Assembly: GCF_964036595.1 (NCBI RefSeq)
Contig: NZ_OZ038523.1
Coordinates: 772,501-836,500 of the forward strand
DNA length: 64,000 bases
Direction of reading: 5' to 3'
Source: Tenacibaculum sp. 190524A05c
GTDB taxonomy: Bacteria; Bacteroidota; Bacteroidia; Flavobacteriales; Flavobacteriaceae
Part shown: positions 16,585-25,138 of the stretch, in pieces
Layout: each line of letters opens with the position of its first letter
How positions within the stretch are numbered: the stretch's first letter is position 1
The notes under the pieces: model-generated
Told to the model about the DNA's origin: nothing
Databases searched by the model: none
The model's input: the letters and a program-made list of their open reading frames with translations, nothing else
Program-made: the position numbers and the translations under genes

Positions 16585-17253
16585 TTAAATCAATCCAAAA
16601 TCTTTTGTTATGGCTACTAATTGTGTAGGATTATTTGCATTAAAGTTTTCTTTTAATAGCTTTAATCGTTTTTCTACAGAACTAATGCTTGCAGGTTTTA
16701 TCTGTTGACTTTTTAACGCTTCACTAATTTCTTTTTGATCTAACCCTTCAGCTAATTGTTTTAAAATGAAAACATCATAAGAGGTCACTTCAAAAGTTTC
16801 TTTTGTGCGTAATGCATGTGACAATTGTGGAGAAATGAAAAAGTTTCCATCTTTAACTTCTCTGATAGCCTTTTTTAAGTCTTTTAGTGCATTTGTAGAT
16901 TTCCACACATAACCATTTAAATCTAAATCTTTACATAACTGTTTTACTCGATAGGCTCTGTCTTCGATTGAAAATATAATTGTTTTTAAGTCAGGTTGTA
17001 ATTCTTTAACTGCAGTAATTAAGTCTTCTCCTGTATACAATCGCTGTTCATGTGGATTATCGATAAATGACAAATCACTAATTATTAAATCAAAAGGTTC
17101 ATTTATTTGTAAAGCCTTTTTAAATTTCAAGAACGCCTCATCACAATACTGTGCATAATCTAACTTTGTATTTTCTAAACTTTCTTCTAATGATTTCACC
17201 ACACCATTAGACTCATGATCTTTATCTTCTGCTATTAGTATTTTTTTGAACAT
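16585..17253 (-). CDS. NarL/LuxR-type response regulator (candidate regulator of the block)
   Basis: 222 residues. The receiver domain has the acidic pair at 9-10 (AED) and the probable phosphoacceptor Asp60 (LIISDLSF). The C-terminal helix-turn-helix (about 155-215) shows LKQLAEGLDQKEISEAL...SISSVEKRLKLLKENF, a divergent LuxR-type reader. It starts 2 bases after the stop of its kinase gene. Proteins of this class bind short palindromes as dimers, which fits the four TTAYGG-N4-CCRTAA-type sites within 2.5 kb. The link is inferred from proximity; no such site precedes the kinase-regulator operon itself. Confidence 0.85.
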   Translation of the reverse strand: MFKKILIAEDKDHESNGVVKSLEESLENTKLDYAQYCDEAFLKFKKALQINEPFDLIISDLSFIDNPHEQRLYTGEDLITAVKELQPDLKTIIFSIEDRAYRVKQLCKDLDLNGYVWKSTNALKDLKKAIREVKDGNFFISPQLSHALRTKETFEVTSYDVFILKQLAEGLDQKEISEALKSQQIKPASISSVEKRLKLLKENFNANNPTQLVAITKDFGLI

Positions 17254-17255
17254 AA

Positions 17256-18983
17256 CTACTTTTTAAATTGGAAATTAACTTGAAATCCTTTTTGATTTTC
17301 TGATTCAAATGTAATTGTTCCTCCTATTGATTTTATACGGGTTTCCATATTTTGTAGTCCGCCTTTGAATTGTATTGATGTAGCTCCTAATCCGTTATCT
17401 TTATATTGAATTTTAATTTTATTTTTCTCTTCTTTAAAACTGATTACTACAATATCTGCTTTACTATGCTTGTGCATATTAATTAACAACTCTTGTAATA
17501 CTCTGTACACTATAATTTGCTTCTCCTCAGTAAGGTTTTCAATAAATACTTCTGTAATTCCTTTGCTAATTACCTTACGTGTATCTGTTGAAAAGTCAGT
17601 AAATAATTGTTGTAGAAACTCTCTAAACTTTACTCCCGTAACTACTGGACTATTTTCGTGTGAAATATCTCTAGTTTGCGTATAGATATGTTCCAAATCT
17701 GAAAGTAAAGACGTTTGAGAATAACTTTCTCCGTTTTGCAACTTATTCATTGTTAAATACACATCGTTCGCCAATTCATCATGAATTCTTTTGGCTAAAC
17801 GTGTTTCTGTTTTGTATACTTCTATTACTTTTTCTTTTTTTGTTTTTTGCCTCCTATAATAGATATAAGTAATTGAAGTTAGTAATAAAGCTATAGCAGT
17901 AAAAATCCATTGTTGCTTTTGGGATTTTTGTTCTAAGTGCTTTGTCTTTTCTTTTGCATAATTTGCTTCTGCTATTAATTTTTTCTTATTCTCTTCTTTA
18001 TAATTATAAACGGTAGTTACAAATTCATTTCTTTTCTTTTCTTTAGCATTATTTATACTATCAGATAATATTATTCTTTCTTCACTTAATTCTTTCAAGT
18101 ATGATTCGGATTGTAAAGATAAGATTTGATCAATTGCAAAAACTCTATCATTAGGTCTATTGTGATCTAAAGAAAGCTTATACATTAAATTAGCATAATA
18201 TTGAGCTCTTTTTAAATTTCTATATTTTTCATTATAATAACTTAGAAAAGAATAACTTGAAAATAAACTTGCTATTTCATTCTTTTCTTTTTTAGCCTCT
18301 GCAATTTTTACGAAATCTTCTTCCTTAACAGGTTCATTATTTTCAAGTTTTGCATAGTTATAATTATCGATAACTTTCCACTGTAGATTAAGATTTAAAC
18401 TGTCAAAGTAGGAACTCGTTTTTATCTTGAATAAGATATCTTTAGCTTTATTATACTTTTCTAATGAAATAAAATTATTAGCAATATTATTTAAATATCG
18501 ATACTTTTTTACGGAGTCTTTTGTCAACAACAGAGCTTTATTATACCATTCTATAGCTTGTTTGTATTTTTTCGTCGAATTTGCATTAATTCCTAATGAG
18601 TTGTATATAGAGGTAGTTATTTTAGACTCTTTCTTTTTATCTTTCAATAGTTTTAAGGCTTCAACAAATGTAGAGTCACTTTTAAAATATAATTCTTTTG
18701 CATATTCTATGTTTCCCAAACTATACAATCTTTTTACTGTCTTCAAAGTATCTTTTAGTTTTACATTTAAATTTTTAGACAATAAAATGTATTTATATGC
18801 ACTGTCTATCTGTGCTTGCTTTTTATAAACATAACCTAATTTATAATAGTATCTTGCTAGATCTTTATCTTCTTTAGTGATTGATATTTTCTTTTTAATT
18901 TTTTTGATATCATTATTTTCTTGACCAAACGAAAAATTATAATAAATCAAAAAAAAGAGGAGGACTAATTTGTTCAATTTCAT
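17256..18983 (-). CDS. TPR-containing sensor histidine kinase (NarX/DesK type)
   Basis: 575 residues. A signal peptide (about 1-20, ending FGQ) is followed by TPR-like helical repeats to ~290, a coiled segment, one membrane helix (about 359-376), and a HisKA_3 box with phosphoacceptor His401 (RIHDELANDVY). The ATPase domain has ELLINMHKHSKA and DNGLGA...GGLQNMETRI. The TPRs are therefore periplasmic and probably sense a protein or peptide. The gene is preceded by a strong ribosome site (AGGAGG next to the ATG) and overlaps no neighbour. Its regulator follows directly. Confidence 0.88.
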   Translation of the reverse strand: MKLNKLVLLFFLIYYNFSFGQENNDIKKIKKKISITKEDKDLARYYYKLGYVYKKQAQIDSAYKYILLSKNLNVKLKDTLKTVKRLYSLGNIEYAKELYFKSDSTFVEALKLLKDKKKESKITTSIYNSLGINANSTKKYKQAIEWYNKALLLTKDSVKKYRYLNNIANNFISLEKYNKAKDILFKIKTSSYFDSLNLNLQWKVIDNYNYAKLENNEPVKEEDFVKIAEAKKEKNEIASLFSSYSFLSYYNEKYRNLKRAQYYANLMYKLSLDHNRPNDRVFAIDQILSLQSESYLKELSEERIILSDSINNAKEKKRNEFVTTVYNYKEENKKKLIAEANYAKEKTKHLEQKSQKQQWIFTAIALLLTSITYIYYRRQKTKKEKVIEVYKTETRLAKRIHDELANDVYLTMNKLQNGESYSQTSLLSDLEHIYTQTRDISHENSPVVTGVKFREFLQQLFTDFSTDTRKVISKGITEVFIENLTEEKQIIVYRVLQELLINMHKHSKADIVVISFKEEKNKIKIQYKDNGLGATSIQFKGGLQNMETRIKSIGGTITFESENQKGFQVNFQFKK

Positions 18984-19024
18984 CCTCCTAATTTACCTTT
19001 TTATAGATTATATATCAAGTATTT

Positions 19025-19225
19025 TTATCCATTATCAGATTCTGGATCTGGTTCAGGCTCTGGATCTGGATCCGGGTCATTATTTCCTCCATTTGAACCA
19101 CCTCCAGTTCCTTGTATTTCTTGTTGTAAATCATTTGTAACTAAATTTTCTTCCGTTAAATCTGTACAAGATGTAAAAGTGGTGTTCCCTATAATCAATG
19201 CGAATATTACAAATAATCGTTTCAT
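19025..19225 (-). CDS. Small lipoprotein with acidic Pro-Asp/Glu tail
   Basis: 66 residues from the ATG at 19225. An upstream in-frame ATG at 19273 would add 16 residues in front of the signal peptide, so it is not preferred. The leader MKRLFVIFALIIGNTTFTSC ends in a lipobox-like FTSC. The mature part ends in a flexible GGG/N stretch and a run of DPDPDPEPEPDPE. Such tails act as spacers or bind cations. It lies between the kinase and the divergent 256-residue gene, with a long leader that contains hairpins. Confidence 0.55.
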   Translation of the reverse strand: MKRLFVIFALIIGNTTFTSCTDLTEENLVTNDLQQEIQGTGGGSNGGNNDPDPDPEPEPDPESDNG

Positions 19226-19615
19226 AATAAAATTCTCTATTAAAATTTGAGCATTAATATTCTTTCCAAGCAAGAGTGCTCAGTTCCAAAATATGCTTGG
19301 AAAAACCTAAAATTTTAAAAGAGTCGCGCGCCTCTTTCGCGGGAAGTAAGGTGTCTAATCAGCTTCGTTTAAAAGCTTCCCTTCTTAAAAAGTCAGCTGA
19401 TATAGATCTCATAGAATGTGAAAAAATCGTTGTGTTTATATTTTGATTCCCCGATCAATCACATTGCAAAGATTCTGATTATTTGAGGTTTAGCATTTAT
19501 CAAAAATTAATCAATTATTTATTGTAGAGGTATTGTATAGTTTATGGAAAACCGTAATCAATTTTTGGAGAACTCAATTACATTTGGGTAACATTTGTAT
19601 AAAAATTGAGTAATT
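19226..19615. other. 390-base intergenic region with structured core
   Basis: Divergent spacer. A 10-bp perfect inverted repeat (TTTCCAAGCA at 19263-19272, TGCTTGGAAA at 19294-19303) lies in the leader of the minus-strand lipoprotein gene. A GC-rich island follows at 19318-19346 (AAAGAG-TCGCGCGC-CTCTTT, then GGGAAG), whose GGGAAG can pair with CTTCCC at 19376-19381; ATCAGCT (19358-19364) pairs with AGCTGAT (19395-19401). Regulon promoter 4 occupies 19542-19586. I see no ORF. A structured leader or small RNA is possible but unproven. Confidence 0.4.
19542..19586 (+). promoter_or_regulatory. Regulon promoter 4: palindrome plus -7 box for the 256-residue gene
   Basis: TTATGG-AAAA-CCGTAA (19542-19557), a 21-base spacer, then TACATTTG (19579-19586). 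It is the only plus-strand member, oriented towards the ATG at 19616, 59 bases away. That the orientation follows the gene in all four cases supports a true promoter module. Confidence 0.8.
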
Positions 19616-20386
19616 ATGATTGAAAAACTTATTGTAGATTTTTTTCGTCGAGTGGAAGAAAGAGAAGGCATTACTAAAAGACATGGTAAAGCTAAATTTC
19701 TAGTAGAAGAATTACTTGAAAAAAAGTATGGTAAGTTTAATTATATAAGCATACAAAAAGCCTCTAGATTACATAAAAAATATGTTGAAGAGGAACATGA
19801 TGAAAATGTAGCTATAAATGATTCTTTTCTTAAAAATGTTTTAGCTGAATATCTAGGTTATAAAGACTATGAGGACTTTCAAAAGCAAAACGAAGTTTTA
19901 ATAGTTACTCCACAAAAGGGTAACGGCGATCAAGAAGTAGAACGAGGAAAAACAGAAGGAATAGAAATTATAAAAGAACCCGATATTCAAATTGCAAAAG
20001 AATATAAAAACTGGAAAAAAACAGGATTAGTAAGTATTACTATACTTTCTTCATTATACATTGCTATAATTATAAATAAAGATATTTTATTTAATTCAAA
20101 TGAATGTATTGTGTGGAAAATTGACCATTATGAGAAATCTTCATGTTTCATCTCAGGTGCCATTGATAATACCAAACACAAAGTCAATATAGATTTATTT
20201 AAAAAAGTAGCTGTAGATACTAGCACAGTATTCTTCACTAACGGAAGACCTAATTATTGGTATGGAGAAAATGAAAAAGGTAAAGGTGAGTTCTTTACAC
20301 ATCGCGGTATTCATCCTCAAACAAAAAAAGAATTAAAACCTATAAATAGAATAATTATAAATTCTGAAGGATTATTAAATGAATAA
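19616..20386 (+). CDS. Single-helix membrane protein of unknown function
   Basis: 256 residues. The N-terminal ~130 residues are cytoplasmic and charged, with a helical module (AKFLVEELLEKKYGKFNYISIQKASRLHKKYVE...LAEYLGYKDYEDF) seen in other Bacteroidota membrane proteins. One membrane helix lies at about 137-155. The C-terminal ~100 residues have a CIVW...HYEKSSC pair of cysteines and a beta-rich part (VAVDTSTVFFTNGRPNYWYGENEKG...FFTHRGIHP). Family not named. The stop overlaps the right 37-nt repeat. It is controlled by regulon promoter 4. Confidence 0.7.
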   Translation: MIEKLIVDFFRRVEEREGITKRHGKAKFLVEELLEKKYGKFNYISIQKASRLHKKYVEEEHDENVAINDSFLKNVLAEYLGYKDYEDFQKQNEVLIVTPQKGNGDQEVERGKTEGIEIIKEPDIQIAKEYKNWKKTGLVSITILSSLYIAIIINKDILFNSNECIVWKIDHYEKSSCFISGAIDNTKHKVNIDLFKKVAVDTSTVFFTNGRPNYWYGENEKGKGEFFTHRGIHPQTKKELKPINRIIINSEGLLNE

Positions 20387-20418
20387 AAAACTCTGTCAAC
20401 ATAGTTATTAACAGAGTT
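20382..20418. repeat. 37-nt hairpin-bearing direct repeat, right copy
   Basis: Matches 11496-11532 at 36 of 37 positions. It overlaps the stop of the 256-residue gene and forms the terminator region of guaB. With the left copy it brackets the whole accessory block. Confidence 0.85.
20389..20418 (-). terminator. Terminator of guaB (shared with the convergent gene)
   Basis: AACTCTGT pairs perfectly with ACAGAGTT across a 14-base loop. On the minus strand a T-run follows, so it suits guaB, which stops at 20444. On the plus strand there is no T-run. Confidence 0.72.
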
Positions 20419-20443
20419 CCATAAAATATTTTATAACCTAAAA

Positions 20444-21919
20444 TTATCTTCTACTATAGTTCGGTGCTTCTTTAGTAATTGCTACATCATGAGGATGACT
20501 TTCATTAATACCACTTGCCGTAATTCTAACGAATTTTCCAGTCTCTTTTAAGGTATCAATATCTTTTGCTCCACAATATCCCATTCCAGCTCTTAATCCT
20601 CCAACAAATTGATGAATACTCTCATATAATTCACCTTTGTAAGGAACTCTACCAACGATTCCTTCTGGAACTAATTTTTTAATATCATCTTCTACATCTT
20701 GGAAATAACGATCTTTAGAACCTTTTTTCATGGCTTCAACAGATCCCATTCCTCTGTACGACTTAAATTTTCTTCCTTCATATATAATTGTTTCTCCAGG
20801 ACTTTCTTTAGTTCCTGCTAATAATGATCCTAACATTACACAATCTGCTCCTGCGGCAATTGCCTTTGGAATATCTCCTGTATAACGAATACCTCCATCT
20901 GCAATAACTGGAACTCCGCTTCCTTTAATAGCAGCAGAAACCTCTAACACAGCCGAAAATTGAGGAAAACCAACACCTGCTACAACTCTTGTTGTACAAA
21001 TTGAACCTGGACCAATTCCTACTTTAATAGCATCAGCACCAGCTTCAACCAAATATTTTGCTGCTTCCGGAGTTGCGATATTTCCAACAACCACATCTAA
21101 CTCAGGAAACTTCTCTTTTACATTTTTTAAAACTGTTACCACACCTTTTGTATGCCCATGAGCTGTATCAATAATTACAGCATCAACACCAGCTTTTACT
21201 AATGCTTCAGCTCTTTCAACAGCGTCGTACGTTACACCTAAAGCTGCAGCTACTCTTAACCTACCTAATCGATCTTTATTTGCAATTGGTTTTTGAGTGG
21301 TTTTTGTAATATCTCTAAATGTAATTAACCCAACTAATTTGTATTGATCATTAACTACAGGAAGTTTTTCAATCTTATTACTTTGAAGAATAATTTCTGC
21401 TTCTTGTAATGAAGTTCCCTCAGCTACTGTAATTAAGTTCTCTGAAGTCATTACTTCTGTGATAGCACGATCATTATCTTTCTCAAAACGTAAATCTCTA
21501 TTCGTAACTATTCCTACAAGAGTTTTCTCTTCATTTACCACAGGAATACCTCCAATTTTATGCTCACGCATTGCCTTTTTTGCATCTAAAACAACAGCAT
21601 CTAAAGGAAGTGTAATTGGATCTATAATCATCCCACTTTCAGCTCTCTTAACTTTACGAACCTCCTGAGCTTGTTGCTCAATTGTCATATTCTTATGTAA
21701 AACTCCAATACCACCTTCTCTAGCAATAGCAATTGCCATAGCACTTTCCGTTACTGTATCCATTGCAGCTGATACAATTGGCACATTAATAGTGATGTTT
21801 TTAGTGAATTTTGTTTGAATACTAACTTCTCTTGGAAGAACTTCTGAGTAAGCTGGGACAAGTAAAACGTCGTCGTATGTTAAACCTTCTCCTACGAATT
21901 TAGATGAGTGGGCGTTCAT
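20444..21919 (-). CDS. guaB: Inosine-5'-monophosphate dehydrogenase
   Basis: 491 residues, the usual length. Two CBS domains (about 95-205) interrupt the TIM barrel. The active-site loop [11 protein letters not shown] has the catalytic Cys308; [27 protein letters not shown] and the flap motif [10 protein letters not shown] are present. It oxidises IMP to XMP with NAD+, the committed step to GMP. Core gene, monocistronic on the minus strand. The accessory block starts just beyond its terminator. Confidence 0.97.
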   Translation of the reverse strand: MNAHSSKFVGEGLTYDDVLLVPAYSEVLPREVSIQTKFTKNITINVPIVSAAMDTVTESAMAIAIAREGGIGVLHKNMTIEQQAQEVRKVKRAESGMIIDPITLPLDAVVLDAKKAMREHKIGGIPVVNEEKTLVGIVTNRDLRFEKDNDRAITEVMTSENLITVAEGTSLQEAEIILQSNKIEKLPVVNDQYKLVGLITFRDITKTTQKPIANKDRLGRLRVAAALGVTYDAVERAEALVKAGVDAVIIDTAHGHTKGVVTVLKNVKEKFPELDVVVGNIATPEAAKYLVEAGADAIKVGIGPGSICTTRVVAGVGFPQFSAVLEVSAAIKGSGVPVIADGGIRYTGDIPKAIAAGADCVMLGSLLAGTKESPGETIIYEGRKFKSYRGMGSVEAMKKGSKDRYFQDVEDDIKKLVPEGIVGRVPYKGELYESIHQFVGGLRAGMGYCGAKDIDTLKETGKFVRITASGINESHPHDVAITKEAPNYSRR

Positions 21920-22083
21920 GTTGCAATCAATATTAGGTTTCTAATTAATTGCATGCAAATATACTGCTTTTATTGGAATTCTAAGTTTATGTTTATGTTA
22001 AGAGAATAATATATAGCCAAAACGCTTATGGTCAATATTCTTACGTTTAAGGAATAAGTTCTAAAATAGCTGAAATCTAAAAA

Positions 22084-22091
22084 TATCTTTG
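22084..22091 (+). promoter_or_regulatory. -7 box upstream of the DUF1842 gene
   Basis: TATCTTTG matches TAnnTTTG exactly and lies 51 bases before the ATG at 22142. No convincing -33 TTTG is seen at 17-23 bases. Confidence 0.4.
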
Positions 22092-22141
22092 ATACAAGAT
22101 TAGTAAGAAAATTAAGAATTAACCTATAAAACCAAACTATT

Positions 22142-22546
22142 ATGGCTACTTTAAAAGAACCAAAAACATTAATCGACTCAGCTTATTTAACAAAAGGAAC
22201 TATCGGAAACGTTGGAATGCCTGGAGCTCCTATTGCACATTTTTCTTTAGTTGTAAATGCTGCATCTGGAACAGTATCTGGAATGGTAGAAATTACACAA
22301 GCTATTGATAGCGCTCCAATCGAAGTAAAAGTAACTGGAAATGTACGTGCAACTGGATACGGAGAAGTTACTAAAATTGTAAGCTTAAATGGTGAATATG
22401 TTGTATCTGTGCCACCTCCTGCAATTGGAAGTTACTTACAAAAATTTGAAGCTCATATGGATATTAATAATGAGTGGAACGGTACTGGAGGATTCTCTTA
22501 TGGAAGTCATAACATCGAAAATGTTCCAGTAAAATCAGAAAATTAA
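22142..22546 (+). CDS. DUF1842-domain protein
   Basis: 134 residues without signal or membrane segment. The order GMPGAPIAHFSLVVNAASGTVSG, MVEITQAI and VKVTGNVRATGYGE fits DUF1842, a small beta-rich family of unknown function. The gene stands alone on the plus strand, convergent with the LytTR regulator gene, with a shared hairpin between them. Confidence 0.72.
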   Translation: MATLKEPKTLIDSAYLTKGTIGNVGMPGAPIAHFSLVVNAASGTVSGMVEITQAIDSAPIEVKVTGNVRATGYGEVTKIVSLNGEYVVSVPPPAIGSYLQKFEAHMDINNEWNGTGGFSYGSHNIENVPVKSEN

Positions 22547-22575
22547 AACAATAAACTTAGGGGATTATAGCAATC

Positions 22576-22615
22576 AAGGTAGTACAAGTTTCTTTTAATG
22601 AGTGCTACCTTTTTT
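22576..22615. terminator. Hairpin between DUF1842 and the LytTR regulator
   Basis: AAGGTAG (22576-22582) pairs with CTACCTT (22605-22611), followed by a T-run on the plus strand. It closes the DUF1842 transcript; the loop is long (22 bases), so it is a weaker case than the other terminators. Confidence 0.5.
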
Positions 22616-23359
22616 CTATCTGAAAATTGTATTGTCTCTTACAAACGCGTGTTTATAACGTTCACTAAAAGGAATTTTCTCTAAGTTGTTTAGAATAATC
22701 AAATTATCCTCTAGATATATCTCCTTAATACTCTTCATGTTTACTAAATAATTTCTGTGTACTTGCCTGAAATTATCGTTATTCAACATATCTTTTAACT
22801 TTACTAAAGATAACTTTACCAAATATCTACTTTCTCCACATTGAAGATTACAGTATTTCTCTTTAACATCAACATAATCAATCGAGTCTACATCAACTTT
22901 TACTACACTTCGTTTATGTTTAATGAATAAAAACTTTGGACTTAAAACGGCATTATCGTCATCAAAACTAATACTGTTATTTTGATCATAACAAGATTCA
23001 ATTGCTAATTCTAATGAGTATAACAACTCTAGTTTATTGAAAGGTTTAAGTAAGTAAACTAGTGGATTAGTCAATTTTGCTTCATCAAAAATTGCCCTAC
23101 TTTGCATACTCGTTAAAAATAAAAAAGGAACATTTAACCCTTCTTTATTCATACGTTGTGCAAACGTAATTCCTTCTGGTTTACCATCAATCATGATATC
23201 CAAGATTACAGCATCAAAAAATCGATTTTTAATCTCTCCTTCGGCTTCACTCATATTCTTGACTCTAATTACTTCGTAATCATTCTCCTCAAGAAAGGCA
23301 ACAATATCTTTCGCTTCTTCATCAAGATCTTCTAAGAGTAGTAATCGGAGGTTTTTCAT
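22616..23359 (-). CDS. LytTR-type response regulator
   Basis: 247 residues. The receiver domain has the acidic pair at 10-11 (LLEDLDEEA), probable phosphoacceptor Asp54 (AVILDIMIDG) and the conserved Lys in LLKPF. The C-terminal ~100 residues form a LytTR DNA-binding domain (FIKHKRSVVKVDVDSIDYVDVKEKYC...RQVHRNYLVNMKSIKEI). Targets are unknown. It follows its kinase gene (46-base gap) in a three-gene unit with the 169-residue unknown protein. Confidence 0.87.
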   Translation of the reverse strand: MKNLRLLLLEDLDEEAKDIVAFLEENDYEVIRVKNMSEAEGEIKNRFFDAVILDIMIDGKPEGITFAQRMNKEGLNVPFLFLTSMQSRAIFDEAKLTNPLVYLLKPFNKLELLYSLELAIESCYDQNNSISFDDDNAVLSPKFLFIKHKRSVVKVDVDSIDYVDVKEKYCNLQCGESRYLVKLSLVKLKDMLNNDNFRQVHRNYLVNMKSIKEIYLEDNLIILNNLEKIPFSERYKHAFVRDNTIFR

Positions 23360-23404
23360 GTATAATGGTTTTGAAAGTAAAGATATAAAAAAGTTCCGAG
23401 CCTA

Positions 23405-25129
23405 CTAATCTTCACTTCTCGGTAATTGAATAGTAACTTTAGTTCCTTTACCTTCTTCACTATCAAAGGATAAAATTCCTTTATTTTTTTTCACTAAAGT
23501 TTGACATAAAATTAATCCTAAACCAACTCCTTCTGATCTATTAATTTTATCAATACTAACATCTTTCAAACTATTAATTTTAGCTAATCTCTCAGCTGAT
23601 ATTCCAATTCCAGTATCTTGAATTGAAACATATGCATAATTCTCAGAATCAACACCCATTTCAATGGTAATTTTTCCTTGACCATTCATATATTTTACTG
23701 AATTATCTAGAAGATTTCTTAGCACAATTTTTAACGATTCACGATCTGCTTTAATTAATGAGTTTTTAGTGTAATTTGTTTCTATTTCTACATCATTAGC
23801 TTCAATCAAATTTTCATAATCGTACAAAACATGTTCAACAATTGGTTTAAAAGGATATTCTTTCTGTTCAAAAACCATTTGATTATTTTGTTCCAAAGAC
23901 CAATGCAGAACATTGTTTAATAAATGACTTGTACTTTCGGTAACAGTTATGGCTGAATTATTTGCTTCTTTTATTCCTTCTAAATTATTATTCTCTATAT
24001 GTTTTTTTAGTTGTAAATGCTGATGTTTGATGGTATTCATTGGAGAACGTAAATCATGAGAAACTACAGAAAATAAATAGTTTTTAGTTTTATTAGCGAT
24101 TGCTAAATCTTCTTTTTGCTGTGTAATTAATGAATTTTTCTTTTGGAGTTTCTTGTAAAAGAAAGCCAAAAACCCGAGAAAAATTAATAACCCAGAAGTT
24201 CCAAAAATTAAACCTTTTTGTACCACTTTTTGCGTTTTTAATTTCTCTTCTTGAATAGCTATTTCACTATCTTTTTGAGCAACTACAATCTCTTTATCTT
24301 TATCAGCAAGTTCAATAATTCTATCTCTATTCCATATAGAATCTTTCCACATTATATATTCACGATAGTATTTTACACTTTCTTTATAGCCCTTTCGATT
24401 ACGTTCTACAACAGCCATGTTTAAAGCAGAATTTTGTTTTAATTCCACATCTGAAAAAGATTTTGAAAGGTTATAAGACTCTAAAAATAACGGAATAGCA
24501 TCGTCATCAAGATATTGATTATAATACACATTAGCTAATTCCATCTTAGCTCTAATTATTGATGAAGTATCTTTTTTTTTAATTAAAGTAAATTCTTTAT
24601 TAAAATATAATTTTGCTTTATCATATTCCTTGGTATGAACATAGCATAAACCTAAATTATGATAAACTTCACGAATAGCTATACTGTCAAAATTATCAAC
24701 TTTAGTTAATAACTTTTCTAAGTACAAAATCGCTTCTTTATATTTTTTGAGATTAATACATACACTTCCTAGTTGTTTATTTCTCAAAAAATCAATAGAA
24801 CTGTTCTTACTTATAGAAATTAAATTTTCATAGGCTTTCTGATAAATTTCTTTATGTAACGCACTACTGCCTAATAAATATTTTAGAATATCATTTTTAG
24901 TCTCATGTATATTATTAGATAATAAAGCCTTAGAGCTATAAATATAACAAGAGTCTAACTCATCAGATTTATAATACTCTAAAGCTAAGCAAAAATTTTC
25001 ATCCTTACTTTCTTCACATATTCCATGAGATAGACGATATAAATCATTTAATTTAGACTTTGGTCGAATACTCTGAGAAATGGAATATGTGAAATTTAAG
25101 ATAAATATAAAGGTTAATATTATTTTCAA
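23405..25129 (-). CDS. TPR-containing sensor histidine kinase (HisKA type)
   Basis: 574 residues. The signal peptide (to about 18) is followed by TPR repeats (NLGLCYVHTKEYDKAKLYF and similar) to about 250, a coiled segment, a membrane helix (about 307-325), HisKA with His358 (SHDLRSP) and HATPase_c (NLLDNSVKYM, DTGIGIS, GVGLGLILC). The sensor TPR part lies in the periplasm. The start is a TTG nine bases after the stop of the 169-residue gene; no ATG is available nearby. Confidence 0.85.
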   Translation of the reverse strand: MKIILTFIFILNFTYSISQSIRPKSKLNDLYRLSHGICEESKDENFCLALEYYKSDELDSCYIYSSKALLSNNIHETKNDILKYLLGSSALHKEIYQKAYENLISISKNSSIDFLRNKQLGSVCINLKKYKEAILYLEKLLTKVDNFDSIAIREVYHNLGLCYVHTKEYDKAKLYFNKEFTLIKKKDTSSIIRAKMELANVYYNQYLDDDAIPLFLESYNLSKSFSDVELKQNSALNMAVVERNRKGYKESVKYYREYIMWKDSIWNRDRIIELADKDKEIVVAQKDSEIAIQEEKLKTQKVVQKGLIFGTSGLLIFLGFLAFFYKKLQKKNSLITQQKEDLAIANKTKNYLFSVVSHDLRSPMNTIKHQHLQLKKHIENNNLEGIKEANNSAITVTESTSHLLNNVLHWSLEQNNQMVFEQKEYPFKPIVEHVLYDYENLIEANDVEIETNYTKNSLIKADRESLKIVLRNLLDNSVKYMNGQGKITIEMGVDSENYAYVSIQDTGIGISAERLAKINSLKDVSIDKINRSEGVGLGLILCQTLVKKNKGILSFDSEEGKGTKVTIQLPRSED

Positions 25130-25138
25130 AATAATGAA

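Noticed and set aside
19225..19273. Upstream ATG (19273) as start of the acidic-tail lipoprotein
   Set aside because: It would put 16 residues in front of a complete signal peptide, and lies in the 10-bp inverted repeat.
22040..22080. TTATGG near 22047 as a fifth regulon operator
   Set aside because: The second half (CCRTAA) is missing and the distance to the -7 box is not 21 bases.
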